DNA from: Ruminiclostridium herbifermentans
GTDB lineage: Bacteria > Bacillota > Clostridia > Acetivibrionales > DSM-1351
Length of the DNA stretch: 64,000 bases
Assembly: GCF_005473905.2 (NCBI RefSeq)
Contig: NZ_CP061336.1
Span: 1,976,501 to 2,040,500, forward strand
Reading direction: 5' to 3'
In this document: positions 9,312 to 18,657 of the stretch, piece after piece
Position numbering within the stretch: the stretch's first letter is position 1
How the letters are laid out: each line of letters starts with the position of its first letter
Notes under the pieces: generated by a model
Seen by the model: only the letters and a program-made list of their open reading frames with translations
The model's database searches: none
What the model was told of the DNA's origin: nothing
Translations under genes and position numbers: made by a program

Positions 9312-10331
9312 TTGACTAGAGCTAGTTCGAAGACTGAATACAGCGGAAGAGAGAAAGCAGCAATGTTGCTTATTTCATTAGGCCCTGATAAGTCAGCTGA
9401 AATTTTTAAACATTTAAAAGAAGAGGAAATAGAACAATTAACTCTTGAGATAGCTAATATTAGGTCAGTTAGTCCAGAGGAGAAAGAAAGGGTTCTTGAT
9501 GAATTCTATCAAATTTGTCTTGCTCAGGAATATATTGCTGAAGGTGGTATAGGATATGCAAAGGATATTCTAGAAAAAGCGCTTGGCTCGCAAAAGGCGA
9601 TTGATATTATTAATAAGCTGACTGTTTCATTACAAGTTAGACCTTTTGACTTTGTTCGAAAAACAGACCCTACTCAGCTGTTAAACTTTATTCAAGGTGA
9701 ACATCCACAGACAATTGCATTAATTTTATCTTATTTAAAACCGCATCAAGCATCTGTAGTACTTTCAGCTTTACCACAAGATAAGCAAGCAGATGTTGCA
9801 AGAAGAATTGCAACTATGGATAGAACATCTCCTGATGTAATTAAAGAAGTAGAGCGTATTTTGGAAAAGAAGCTTTCTTCATTAGTTACAGAGGATTATA
9901 CTGCTGCTGGAGGAGTTCAGGCAATTGTAGATATCCTTAACTCCGTTGACAGAGGTACAGAAAAGTTTATTATGGAAACATTAGAAATAGAAGATACAGA
10001 TTTAGCTGAAGAAATTAAGAGACGTATGTTCGTATTTGAAGATATTCTTACTCTTGACGGAAGGTCTATTCAGAGATTCCTTAGAGAAGTTGATAATAAT
10101 CAGCTCGCAGTTGCTCTTAAGGGCGCAACAGACGATGTTCAGAGACTTATTTTCTCAAATATGTCTAAGCGCTTAAGTGAAATGATTAAAGAGGATCTGG
10201 AATTTATGGGACCTGTTAGACTTAAGGATGTTGAAGAAGCTCAACAGAAGATTGTTAACATAATACGTAAACTGGAGGATGCTGGTGAGATAGTTATTTC
10301 CAGAGGCGGAGGAGATGAAATAATTGTCTAG
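9312..10331 (+). CDS. fliG: Flagellar motor switch protein FliG
   Basis: FliG is the torque-generating rotor protein that links FliF, FliM and the stator. The 339-residue sequence contains the GREKAAMLLISLG N-terminal motif and the middle-domain EHPQT motif. The charged C-terminal armadillo domain is also present. TTG 9312 is favoured because GGGGTGA (9299-9305) is a near-perfect ribosome-binding site seven bases upstream; GTG 9303 lies inside it. It overlaps fliH by eight bases. Confidence 0.96.
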   Translation: MTRASSKTEYSGREKAAMLLISLGPDKSAEIFKHLKEEEIEQLTLEIANIRSVSPEEKERVLDEFYQICLAQEYIAEGGIGYAKDILEKALGSQKAIDIINKLTVSLQVRPFDFVRKTDPTQLLNFIQGEHPQTIALILSYLKPHQASVVLSALPQDKQADVARRIATMDRTSPDVIKEVERILEKKLSSLVTEDYTAAGGVQAIVDILNSVDRGTEKFIMETLEIEDTDLAEEIKRRMFVFEDILTLDGRSIQRFLREVDNNQLAVALKGATDDVQRLIFSNMSKRLSEMIKEDLEFMGPVRLKDVEEAQQKIVNIIRKLEDAGEIVISRGGGDEIIV

Positions 10332-11094
10332 TAATAGAATATTCAAAAATCATCAAGTTAGTGTTGGTATGCCTTTTCAAATATTAAATCCAGTAACATA
10401 TCAACCACCGGTTGTTAAAATAAAGAATTTAGACCAAGAACAGCCTGAAGAGGTAGAAGAGATTGATTATAAGGCTATTGGAGAGGAAATAGTTAATAAA
10501 GCAAAGGAAGAAGCAGATCTTATTGTTAAAGAAGCACTTCTTGAGGCAAAGGATATTATTTCTAAAGCAAACCTTGAGATAGAAGAACTAGTAAATAAAG
10601 TAACTAATGAGGCAAGAGAAGAAGGATATAATCAAGGTATTGCTCAAGCAAAGCAGGAGTATGAGCAATTGATTGAAGAAGCCCAAAGTATTAAAGAACA
10701 GGCAAGTGTGGAATATAAAAATGTCCTTGATTCTTTGGAATCTGATGCTGTAAATACTATTCTAGAAATTGCAAAAAAAGTTATTAGCAAAGAGTTAGAG
10801 TGTAAGCAAAACATCTTACTTTTAGTTAAAGATGCTTTTGAAAAGTGCTCAAAAGATCGTAAGGCTGTTTTAAGACTTAATGAGCAGGATTATAATTATG
10901 TAAATGAAAATAAAGAAGAACTTTTTTCAATGCTGGAAAGATCTGAGGAAACAGAAATAAAGAAAGATTTGTCTTTAAAAGAAGGTGGCTGCATAATTGA
11001 TACTTCACTTGGAAGTATTGATGCTAGTGCTGACACTAAATTTGAAAAGATTGAGAATGATTTTAGAAGTATTTTAGGTGAGAAAATAGATTAA
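10324..11094 (+). CDS. fliH: Flagellar assembly protein FliH
   Basis: FliH regulates and tethers the export ATPase FliI. The 256-residue protein is rich in Glu/Lys heptads (about 50-140) and has the FliH/HrpE-type C-terminal domain with the LKEGGCIIDTSLGSIDAS segment. TTG start at 10324 inside the end of fliG, with GGAGGAGA just upstream, implies translational coupling. Confidence 0.9.
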   Translation: MSSNRIFKNHQVSVGMPFQILNPVTYQPPVVKIKNLDQEQPEEVEEIDYKAIGEEIVNKAKEEADLIVKEALLEAKDIISKANLEIEELVNKVTNEAREEGYNQGIAQAKQEYEQLIEEAQSIKEQASVEYKNVLDSLESDAVNTILEIAKKVISKELECKQNILLLVKDAFEKCSKDRKAVLRLNEQDYNYVNENKEELFSMLERSEETEIKKDLSLKEGGCIIDTSLGSIDASADTKFEKIENDFRSILGEKID

Positions 11095-11165
11095 GGTACG
11101 CTTATATGTGTACCTTATGTTTTATAAATATTCATTGCATCAGTAGTGCAGGAGGTCGGATTATA

Positions 11166-12470
11166 ATGATTGACCTTAATAAGTATCAATATAAATTACA
11201 ATCAAAAGATTATATAGAGTATATTGGCAAGGTATCTAAGGTTGTAGGATTAACTATAGAATCTGATGGTCCACAAGCAAGTATTGGAGATTTATGTAAT
11301 ATACAAGTTTTAAAAGGTGAGCCAATAAAGGCAGAAGTTGTAGGCTTTAAGGATGATAAGGTTTTGCTTATGCCATTAGGTGAAATGACAGGCATTTCTC
11401 CTGGCAGTATAGTTTCATCAAATGGAGAGATTCTTTCTGTAGCTGTTGGACCAGAATTGGTTGGAAGGGTACTTGATGGCTTAGGAAGACCTATGGATGG
11501 GAAAGGTCCCATAAACACTAAAATTAGCTATCCAACAATGAATAAACCACCAAATCCTATGACAAGAAAAAGGATTTCTGAACCCCTTCCTCTTGGAGTG
11601 AAGGCCATCGATGGATTGCTAACAGTGGGTAAGGGACAAAGAGTTGGTATATTTGCTGGTAGTGGTGTTGGTAAGAGTACTTTAATGGGAATGATTGCTC
11701 GAAATACAAAAGCTGATATAAATGTAATTGCTCTTATAGGTGAGCGTGGCAGAGAGGTTCGAGAATTTATTGAGAAAGATTTATCAGAGGAAGGTTTAGC
11801 TAGATCAGTAGTTGTTGTTGCAACATCAGACCAGCCTGCACTTGTAAGACTAAAAGGTGCTTTAGTTGCAACTGCTATCGCCGAGTATTTCAGAGATAGT
11901 GGGAAGGATGTTTTACTTTTGATGGATTCCCTTACTAGATATGCAATGGCACAAAGGGAAGTTGGACTTTCTATTGGAGAACCTCCTGTATCCCGTGGAT
12001 ATACTCCGTCAGTATTTTCGGTATTCCCTAAGCTATTGGAAAGAGCGGGTACAGATGAAAATGGTTCAATTACAGGATTGTATACTGTTTTGGTAGATGG
12101 TGATGACTTGACAGAGCCTGTTACAGACACCGCAAGAGGTATATTAGACGGACATATTGTTTTGTCCAGAGCATTAGCCAATAAGAATCATTATCCTGCA
12201 ATAGACGTATTAGCGAGCGTTAGTAGGGTAATGGGTGACATTATAGATAAAGAACAAAAAAAGTGTGCATCAGACATTAAAAAAACCATGGCAATATACA
12301 AGGAATCAGAGGATATGATTAATATTGGTGCATATACAAAGGGCAGCAGTGAAAAAATTGATTATGCTATTAAATATAATGATGCAATAACTGATTTCTT
12401 ACAGCAAGAAACAGGACAAAAAGTATCGTTTGATGAAGTGAGAGAAAATGTTTTAAACTTACTCAAATAA
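11166..12470 (+). CDS. fliI: Flagellum-specific ATPase FliI
   Basis: FliI is the hexameric ATPase of the flagellar type III exporter. The 434-residue protein shows Walker A GSGVGKST (residues 165-172), the GERGREVREF motif and the Walker B LLLMDSLTR segment, all closely F1-beta-like. ATG 11166 lies nine bases after GGAGGT (11151-11156); the open frame extends further upstream but without a ribosome-binding site. Confidence 0.97.
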   Translation: MIDLNKYQYKLQSKDYIEYIGKVSKVVGLTIESDGPQASIGDLCNIQVLKGEPIKAEVVGFKDDKVLLMPLGEMTGISPGSIVSSNGEILSVAVGPELVGRVLDGLGRPMDGKGPINTKISYPTMNKPPNPMTRKRISEPLPLGVKAIDGLLTVGKGQRVGIFAGSGVGKSTLMGMIARNTKADINVIALIGERGREVREFIEKDLSEEGLARSVVVVATSDQPALVRLKGALVATAIAEYFRDSGKDVLLLMDSLTRYAMAQREVGLSIGEPPVSRGYTPSVFSVFPKLLERAGTDENGSITGLYTVLVDGDDLTEPVTDTARGILDGHIVLSRALANKNHYPAIDVLASVSRVMGDIIDKEQKKCASDIKKTMAIYKESEDMINIGAYTKGSSEKIDYAIKYNDAITDFLQQETGQKVSFDEVRENVLNLLK

Positions 12471-12491
12471 CTTTTAGGAGGCTAAGAGTTA

Positions 12492-12932
12492 ATGCAAAAA
12501 TTTTCATTCAGATTACAGTCTGTTTTAAAACTAAAGGAGCAATTGGAGGATAACGCTAAGAATAATCTGGCTCGAGCCACAAAGGAGCTTGAAACCCAGA
12601 AGTTTTATCTTGAAGAACTTATGAATGAAAATGATGCATCAATTAATAGCTTAACAGAAGAGGTTTATGAGGGAATACCTGTATATAGAGTAAGATTATA
12701 TAATAATTATTTATCATTAATGAAAGAAAAAATTGTTAACCAAAAAGAAAATGTAAATATAGCAGAACACAATGTCGATACAAATAGAGAAGCGTTGATT
12801 AAAGCAATGCAAGAACGCAAGGTATTAGAAAAATTAAAAGATAAAAAATATGATGAATACCTAAAAGATCAAAACAAAGCAGAACAAGTTGGAATAGATG
12901 AATTAAATAGTTTTAAATTCAAAGACATCTAG
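12492..12932 (+). CDS. fliJ: Flagellar export protein FliJ
   Basis: FliJ is a coiled-coil protein that couples the ATPase ring to the export gate. The 146 residues begin with KFSFRLQSVLKLKEQLEDNAK, the typical FliJ opening. They are almost entirely predicted coiled coil. Position directly after fliI supports the call. A GGAGG site lies upstream of ATG 12492. Confidence 0.9.
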   Translation: MQKFSFRLQSVLKLKEQLEDNAKNNLARATKELETQKFYLEELMNENDASINSLTEEVYEGIPVYRVRLYNNYLSLMKEKIVNQKENVNIAEHNVDTNREALIKAMQERKVLEKLKDKKYDEYLKDQNKAEQVGIDELNSFKFKDI

Positions 12933-12951
12933 TGACGATTAGGAGAACAAA

Positions 12952-13854
12952 ATGGCTGAGACAAAAAATGATAATATTGAAAATTCTAATATAGATATTA
13001 ACGAAACATTAAAAAATCTTAGCAAAAGCCCCAATGGCAATAAAGGCAAGGGTAAAGACTCTGAAAAAGGTGAGACCAAAAATAGCGCATTGTTTTATAT
13101 AGTTTCTATTCTATCTGCAATTTTATTGGTGGTTTTAATCATTGGTGGTGTATTTTTCTTTGCTATTAAGAACAATGTGAATGGGATAGCAGATAGAATG
13201 GATGATACCATTCAGAATATACCCATATTAAGATTGGCGTTGCCTGAAAAGCCAGATATAGAAGATGAAAAGAATATGACTGAAGAAGAAGTTAGGGCAA
13301 AATATAGAAAGCTAAGAACTGAAAAATTAGAATTAGAAAAACAGATTACAGACTTAAATAGTCAATTAGAACAGATAAATAAACAAATATCTGCAAAGGA
13401 TACAAATTCATCGCTGCTACAACAGCAAATGGATGCTCTTGAAAAAGAAAAGTTAAAGCTTATATCAGATAATGATAAATTACAAAAAGATTTTCAAGGA
13501 GTTACCAATGCTATTGCAAAGGGAGATACTGCTGCATTTAAAGCTTATTATGAAAAAATAGATCCTGAGACAGCGGCTAAATTGTATGCAGAAATTTTAC
13601 AAGACGAAAAAATCAGTGCTGATGTTAAAAAATACTGCGCAATATATGAAGAGATGGATGCGGGTAATGTAGCCGCAATTATGGAAGAGATGGGCACTGG
13701 TAAGATGACCTTAATTGTTGAAATACTGAAAAACCTAAAAAAAGATAAAACAGCAGAAATTATATCTGAAATGACGCCTGCATTTGCAGCTAATGTATCA
13801 GAGCAGCTTGCAAAGGTTTATAATTTAGAAGCTGCAAAAAGTGAAAAGAAATAG
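12952..13854 (+). CDS. MotE/YlxF-like membrane protein with MgtE-N-type C-terminal domain
   Basis: This 300-residue single-pass membrane protein has a charged N-terminal tail, one membrane helix (about 46-72), a coiled coil (about 105-180) and a helical domain resembling the MgtE intracellular N region (about 190-295). Proteins of this layout between fliJ and fliK are called YlxF in Bacillus and MotE in some other groups, where they are linked to the motor. The motor role is inferred from family and position. ATG 12952 follows TAGGAG. Confidence 0.8.
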   Translation: MAETKNDNIENSNIDINETLKNLSKSPNGNKGKGKDSEKGETKNSALFYIVSILSAILLVVLIIGGVFFFAIKNNVNGIADRMDDTIQNIPILRLALPEKPDIEDEKNMTEEEVRAKYRKLRTEKLELEKQITDLNSQLEQINKQISAKDTNSSLLQQQMDALEKEKLKLISDNDKLQKDFQGVTNAIAKGDTAAFKAYYEKIDPETAAKLYAEILQDEKISADVKKYCAIYEEMDAGNVAAIMEEMGTGKMTLIVEILKNLKKDKTAEIISEMTPAFAANVSEQLAKVYNLEAAKSEKK

Positions 13855-13990
13855 AAGTTTAACATTTTTAAGAAGTTTATTATTTTAGTAGTTTAATATT
13901 TTTAATATTTTTAATAGGTAATTAGCGGCATTACATTAAGTGTGCTGCATTACAATAAATTAATTATTATGTTCGATAGGAGGTGAAAAA

Positions 13991-15562
13991 ATGATATCTT
14001 ACAGTAATACTTCAAAATTACTATTTTTTCAAGGTCAGAATAATGCTGTGAATACAAAATCTAGGTCTTCTCAAAGAACTGCTGATACAGCATTTAAAAC
14101 TGTTTTTGAAAACACTGTTAACGGTAATTCAAGAGTTGCAAATGATAGGAGTGTATCTAGAAGAGATAATAATGCATCCCAAAATGCTGAGTCAAAGATA
14201 AAGTATAAGTCTTATAAAGATATAGAGAGGGATACAACCATTAACTCAAAGGAAAGTTCAGTTGAAAATGCTAATGACAATGCTAAAGTACAGAATGTTG
14301 ATTCAAAAGCTGAAGAGTTACAAAAAAATTCTAAGGCAAATGATGAAACAATTAATTTATTGGCACAAATGCTTGGAATACAACCAGCTGAATTAGTAAA
14401 GCTTGCGAATGAACTCGGCTTTAGTGCAGAAGATTTAACAAATGCAGATAAGCTGCCGCTGTTTATGGATAAGCTTTCCAGTGTTCTAGAACTTAATGCT
14501 TCACAGAAAGCAATGATGAATATGTTAGCTATGGAAATATCAAAGCAGCTTGGCTCAGAAAATAGTAAAGATTCCGTATCAAGCCTTGAGGCTGCTACAT
14601 CTGATGACAATGAAGTTAAAACTAATTCCATTAATAATATAAAAACTATTAACCTTTCAGAGATAGCAGAAGATATTAAGGCAAAGATGGATAAATTGAT
14701 TCAGAATGCTGAGATAAGCCAAGAATCAATTACTTCTGAGATATCAAAAGTGGTTGAAGCTATGAGAGCCCAAACTAAGGGTGTTGTCAGTGTGGAACAA
14801 GAAGCTTTAAAGACAGATACTTCTACTGATGTTAAATCGGTAACAGAAGAGAGTTTAGAAGAGCTTGTTGCTAATAAGGCAAAAGAAGATTCAGCTAAAG
14901 CAGATAATTCAAAGTCAAAAGAAAAATCTGAAAATGCAGAGTCTAATAAAGCAGTGGCAGATACAAAGATTGTAAATAATCAAGTAGCTGCAAGTAATAC
15001 CCAAAATCAGCAACAAAATGAGCAAAACTTACAAGCTTTTGCTGATATTAAGATTAACGCTGTTAACAACCAAACTCAGGTTCATAAAGCAGAATTTGTA
15101 ATGTCACAGCCAGTTAGAACTTCTGAGGTAATAAATCAGGTTGTGGAACAGGCAAAGGTTATTATTGGTCAGGATAAATCAGAGATGATTATTCATCTAA
15201 AGCCAGATCACTTAGGTAAACTTGAATTGAAAGTTGTGACAGAGCAAGGCATAGTTGCAGCTAAGTTTATTGCAGAGAGCCATCAGGTTAAAGAAATTAT
15301 CGAAACAAATATGCAATTACTAAAGGATTCTCTGGAAAAACAGGGATTGGCTATTGACAATGTAAGCGTTCAAGTTGGACAAGAGAAGCAAAGTAATTAC
15401 AATCAGCAAAATGCGCACCAAAGCAATAATAAGAATAACGGTATCAAATTTGGAGGTAGTGAATTAAATACTGACAAAGTTGGATACAATGTTTTAGAAA
15501 CTTTGCCTGAAAGACTTGCACAATATGGCAATGAGACAAATACCGTTAATTTTATAGCTTAA
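13991..15562 (+). CDS. fliK: Flagellar hook-length control protein FliK
   Basis: FliK acts as the hook ruler and switches export specificity. The 523-residue protein has a long, polar Ser/Asn/Lys-rich disordered region (about 15-360) and a compact C-terminal domain (about 370-460). That domain contains IHLKPDHLGKLELKV, the FliK C-domain signature, followed by an Asn/Gln-rich tail. The start ATG 13991 is behind GGAGGTG. Upstream 13855-13990 is AT-rich with no gene. Confidence 0.93.
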   Translation: MISYSNTSKLLFFQGQNNAVNTKSRSSQRTADTAFKTVFENTVNGNSRVANDRSVSRRDNNASQNAESKIKYKSYKDIERDTTINSKESSVENANDNAKVQNVDSKAEELQKNSKANDETINLLAQMLGIQPAELVKLANELGFSAEDLTNADKLPLFMDKLSSVLELNASQKAMMNMLAMEISKQLGSENSKDSVSSLEAATSDDNEVKTNSINNIKTINLSEIAEDIKAKMDKLIQNAEISQESITSEISKVVEAMRAQTKGVVSVEQEALKTDTSTDVKSVTEESLEELVANKAKEDSAKADNSKSKEKSENAESNKAVADTKIVNNQVAASNTQNQQQNEQNLQAFADIKINAVNNQTQVHKAEFVMSQPVRTSEVINQVVEQAKVIIGQDKSEMIIHLKPDHLGKLELKVVTEQGIVAAKFIAESHQVKEIIETNMQLLKDSLEKQGLAIDNVSVQVGQEKQSNYNQQNAHQSNNKNNGIKFGGSELNTDKVGYNVLETLPERLAQYGNETNTVNFIA

Positions 15563-15577
15563 CAGGAGGTGAAAGAT

Positions 15578-16417
15578 ATGGCAACAAGTGGAGTAACCGG
15601 TTCAATTGATGAAATTATTGCAAGGACACAAACAAGTGCTAAAACAAGAAAAAATGGCGGTGACTTAGGTAAGGATGATTTTCTAAATCTTTTAGTGACA
15701 CAGCTAAGATATCAGGATCCATTAGAGCCTACTGATGACAAGGAATTTATTGCTCAAATGGCACAGTTTAGTTCCTTGGAGCAAATGCAGAATATGAATA
15801 AGGTTTTAACTAATTCACAAGCCTTCAGTTTAATTGGCAAATATGTAACAGCAAATACCACTGATGAAAGTACTTTAGAAGTTAAAACTATTCTAGGACA
15901 AGTATCTACAGTTAAAATGATGAATGGCAAGGTGTTCTTAGAGGTAGACGGTCATGATGTTAATATTGACAGTGTAACTGAGGTTGTTGATATTCGCTTT
16001 GCTAATTCAAATATATCTGATTATGCTAATTTAATAGGGTATAGGGTTAAGGGCGCTGTATATGATTCATCTAATGGTAACTTGATTTATTTAAATGGTG
16101 ATGTAACACAGATTCAAAAAGGAGCTACTGAGGACTATGCAGTACTGAATAATGTAAGCGTCAATATTGCAGAGATAACAGGCTCTAAAAGCACAAGTGC
16201 TGATTATACTACAAAGTATTTAGAAGAAAATGTTGGTAAAGAAGTCAAAGTAACAATAAAGGATAAAAATGGAAAGAAGGTTCCTGTTATTGCTACATTA
16301 CAGAGTTATAACATCGATGATAAAGGCAATATAACTGGTATACTTGATGATGTATATGTATCTGTTGACAGTGTAGCAAATATTCAGAAAGCGTCACCGC
16401 AAACAACAACTGAATAA
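15578..16417 (+). CDS. flgD: Flagellar hook-capping protein FlgD
   Basis: FlgD caps the growing hook. The 279-residue protein has the N-terminal LGKDDFLNLLVTQLRYQDPLEP signature at about residues 25-50 and a C-terminal beta domain. ATG 15578 is used because AGGAGGTGA (15564-15572) lies just upstream; the in-frame GTG 15569 is within that site. Confidence 0.96.
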   Translation: MATSGVTGSIDEIIARTQTSAKTRKNGGDLGKDDFLNLLVTQLRYQDPLEPTDDKEFIAQMAQFSSLEQMQNMNKVLTNSQAFSLIGKYVTANTTDESTLEVKTILGQVSTVKMMNGKVFLEVDGHDVNIDSVTEVVDIRFANSNISDYANLIGYRVKGAVYDSSNGNLIYLNGDVTQIQKGATEDYAVLNNVSVNIAEITGSKSTSADYTTKYLEENVGKEVKVTIKDKNGKKVPVIATLQSYNIDDKGNITGILDDVYVSVDSVANIQKASPQTTTE

Positions 16418-16433
16418 TGAGAGAAGGTGAGTT

Positions 16434-16835
16434 ATGGTTATAAATAATAATTATTCAAACAGAATAATAAATTCGCCTTTAAATACTGGGAAAGTCAGAA
16501 CCAATAATGTCAGAAGTGCTAATAATGCTCCTGCAGGAGTTGGATTTGAAAATTTTCTTCAACAAGCAATAGATAAGAACACTGAAGTCAAATTTTCAAA
16601 GCATGCAGAATTAAGGATGCAGGCACGAAATATTGATTTAACCCAGACTCAGAAGGATAAGATTAACAATGCAGTTTCTATGGCTCAAAAAAAGGGCGTA
16701 AAGGACTCTTTGGTTATTCTGGATGATATGGCTTTTGTTGTAAATATAAATAGTAAGACAGTAATTACTGCAGTTAACAACAATGAGTTAAAGGATAATG
16801 TTTTTACAAACATTGACGGTGCAATATTTGCATAG
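16434..16835 (+). CDS. Flagellar operon protein, TIGR02530 type
   Basis: This 133-residue protein carries the FSKHAELRMQARNIDLT motif (about residues 55-71) that defines a small family found next to flgD in Firmicute flagellar operons. Its biochemical role is not established; position suggests a hook-assembly accessory. It is 16 bases after flgD and 102 bases before flgE, with a structured spacer after it. Confidence 0.85.
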   Translation: MVINNNYSNRIINSPLNTGKVRTNNVRSANNAPAGVGFENFLQQAIDKNTEVKFSKHAELRMQARNIDLTQTQKDKINNAVSMAQKKGVKDSLVILDDMAFVVNINSKTVITAVNNNELKDNVFTNIDGAIFA

Positions 16836-16840
16836 TTGTG

Positions 16841-16930
16841 AAAGTCAGCTGGACCCTATTGGGAGGCTGAATAACGTTCCTGAACGACGGATGGAACGAA
16901 AAAATACCTTATAATAATTGAGGGGGTCAA
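16841..16930 (+). ncRNA. Two-hairpin leader RNA in front of flgE
   Basis: Hairpin 1 pairs TCAGC (16845-16849) with GCTGA (16866-16870) and, inside, CCC with GGG around a TATT loop. Hairpin 2 pairs CGTTCC (16875-16880) with GGAACG (16893-16898) around a 12-base loop containing ACGGA. GACCC (16852-16856) is also complementary to GGGTC (16924-16928), which overlaps the flgE ribosome-binding site, so two exclusive folds are possible. No known riboswitch consensus is recognised. The ACGGA loop would suit CsrA binding, which is inference only. Confidence 0.5.
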
Positions 16931-16937
16931 AAAAGTT

Positions 16938-18239
16938 ATGATGAGATCAATGTTTTCTGGTGTTTCTGGATTAAGAGCACACCAGCAAAGAATGGATGTT
17001 ATAGGTAATAATGTTGCAAACGTAAATACAGTCGGTTTTAAGTCAAGTAGAGTAACCTTCCAAGAAGTTTTTAATCAGACACTTAGTGGTGCTTCAGCTC
17101 CTGATTCTGCAACAAGCAGAGGAGGTACTAACCCTATGCAGGTAGGTCTTGGTACAAGTGTAGGCTCTATAGATACACTTATGAGTACAGGCAGTTCAGA
17201 GAGAACTGATAATGCAACAGACTTGTCAATTTCAGGTGACGGTTTCTTCATAGTAAGAGGCTCAAGTGCCGATACGTTCAAATTTACCAGAGCTGGTAAC
17301 TTTGGTTTGGACAAGTTAGGAAATCTTGTTTCAGGAAGTGGATATTGTGTCTATGGTTGGCAGAAAAGAAATGACGATGGCACATTTGATACAGAGAGTC
17401 CAGTTGAACCAATAAATCTGTATAGTGATATTCATAATGGTAATAAAAGGATAATTGCAGCTAGAGCAACTACAAGTGCAACCTTTTCAGGGAACTTAGA
17501 TGCTGCTAGGCCAGCACTTGGAGCTGGTGCAACTGATGTTCAGTTTGCAGTTCCATTTACTGTATATGATGCATTAGGAAACAGCTATGAACTTTCTGTT
17601 AATTTCAGAAAAAGTACAATAGATGTAGACGGGACAAATTGGGAATATACAATTACTCATGACAATGGTACAGCCACACCTGATACCTATCACACTGGAA
17701 CGGTTAAATTTAATACAGAAGGAAGAATCATAAGCGGAATTACAGATACTTTTACTGTTGATTTAGATGAAACAACTACTGGAGCAGCTGATTTTCCTAT
17801 AAACTTGAATTTTGCTAATTTGACAATGTTTGCTGCAGACAGTTCAGTTATTCCTTCAGATATAAACGGATATTCCACAGGTACTCTTACAACCTTTAGC
17901 ATAGGTTCTGATGGAATTATTACTGGTATATATAGCAATGGTGAACAGCAAGCATTAGGCTGTGTAGCTTTGGCTAATTTCTCTAATCCGGCAGGTCTTC
18001 AGAAGGTTGGAGATAATTTATTTATTCCTACAACAAATTCAGGAAATTTCACTAAGGGATTGGCAGCTGGAACAGGTGGAACCGGGACATTAACTCCAGG
18101 TACATTAGAAATGTCAAATGTTGACCTTTCAAGTGAATTTACAAATATGATAATTACTCAAAGAGGCTTCCAAGCTAATAGCAGAATTATTACTACTTCA
18201 GATGAAATGCTTCAAGAGTTAGTTAATCTTAAGCGATAA
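16938..18239 (+). CDS. flgE: Flagellar hook protein FlgE
   Basis: FlgE builds the flexible hook. The 433-residue protein has the axial N-terminal motif (SGLRAHQQRMDVIGNNVANVNTVG, split by convention around residue 20), a variable middle domain, and the conserved C-terminal ITQRGFQANSRIITTSDEML segment. Two adjacent ATGs (16938, 16941) are possible. The ribosome-binding site is GAGGGGG (16920-16926). Confidence 0.96.
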   Translation: MMRSMFSGVSGLRAHQQRMDVIGNNVANVNTVGFKSSRVTFQEVFNQTLSGASAPDSATSRGGTNPMQVGLGTSVGSIDTLMSTGSSERTDNATDLSISGDGFFIVRGSSADTFKFTRAGNFGLDKLGNLVSGSGYCVYGWQKRNDDGTFDTESPVEPINLYSDIHNGNKRIIAARATTSATFSGNLDAARPALGAGATDVQFAVPFTVYDALGNSYELSVNFRKSTIDVDGTNWEYTITHDNGTATPDTYHTGTVKFNTEGRIISGITDTFTVDLDETTTGAADFPINLNFANLTMFAADSSVIPSDINGYSTGTLTTFSIGSDGIITGIYSNGEQQALGCVALANFSNPAGLQKVGDNLFIPTTNSGNFTKGLAAGTGGTGTLTPGTLEMSNVDLSSEFTNMIITQRGFQANSRIITTSDEMLQELVNLKR

Positions 18240-18258
18240 ACTTAAGTAGAATATAATT

Positions 18259-18294
18259 ACTACCAAAGACATTATTTTCTGTGTCTTTGGTAGT
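18259..18294 (+). terminator. Strong 13-bp hairpin after flgE
   Basis: ACTACCAAAGACA pairs perfectly with TGTCTTTGGTAGT around a ten-base loop, 20 bases after the flgE stop. There is no immediate U-run, so it may act as an mRNA 3' stabiliser or partial terminator rather than a full stop. Confidence 0.6.
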
Positions 18295-18364
18295 ATAACT
18301 CGAAATTAACCTGTTTTTGTAAATTGTTTTAAATTATCTATTGTTTTTTTGGAGTAATAATATT

Positions 18365-18577
18365 ATGATAAGATTAACTAAATTAAACAACTCATTCTTT
18401 GTAATTAATTGTGAGTTAATAGAGACAATAGAGAGTACCCCTGATACGGTAATAACATTAAACAACGGTAAAAAATATGTTGTTGCTGAAAGTGTTGATG
18501 AAGTTGTAGAAAGGGTAATAGAATACAAAAAACGAATATTCGCTAACAAATATAATGATTTGACAAGTGAAGAATGA
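18365..18577 (+). CDS. flbD: Flagellar protein FlbD
   Basis: This small protein of 70 residues begins MIRLTKLNN and contains the TLNNGKKYVV motif, both typical of FlbD. Its function is poorly defined; it is a constant member of Firmicute flagellar operons. ATG 18365 has GGAG (18351-18354) upstream; a longer frame opens at 18341 without support. In many relatives motA and motB follow, but here fliL comes next. Confidence 0.88.
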   Translation: MIRLTKLNNSFFVINCELIETIESTPDTVITLNNGKKYVVAESVDEVVERVIEYKKRIFANKYNDLTSEE

Positions 18578-18657
18578 GTTTATTGTATAGATTTGTTATT
18601 AATGCTTTTGTTTGAGTTTTATTTAGCTAGATATTTAACTATGAGGAGGAAAAGGCT

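Noticed and set aside
11528-12181. 217-residue open frame on the minus strand inside fliI
   Set aside because: It is the antisense shadow of a highly conserved gene, has no ribosome-binding site and resembles no family.
16841-16930. Known c-di-GMP riboswitch (GEMM) before flgE
   Set aside because: The leader lacks the conserved GEMM-I core and tetraloop/receptor pattern and does not fit what I know of class II; it is kept only as an unnamed structured leader.
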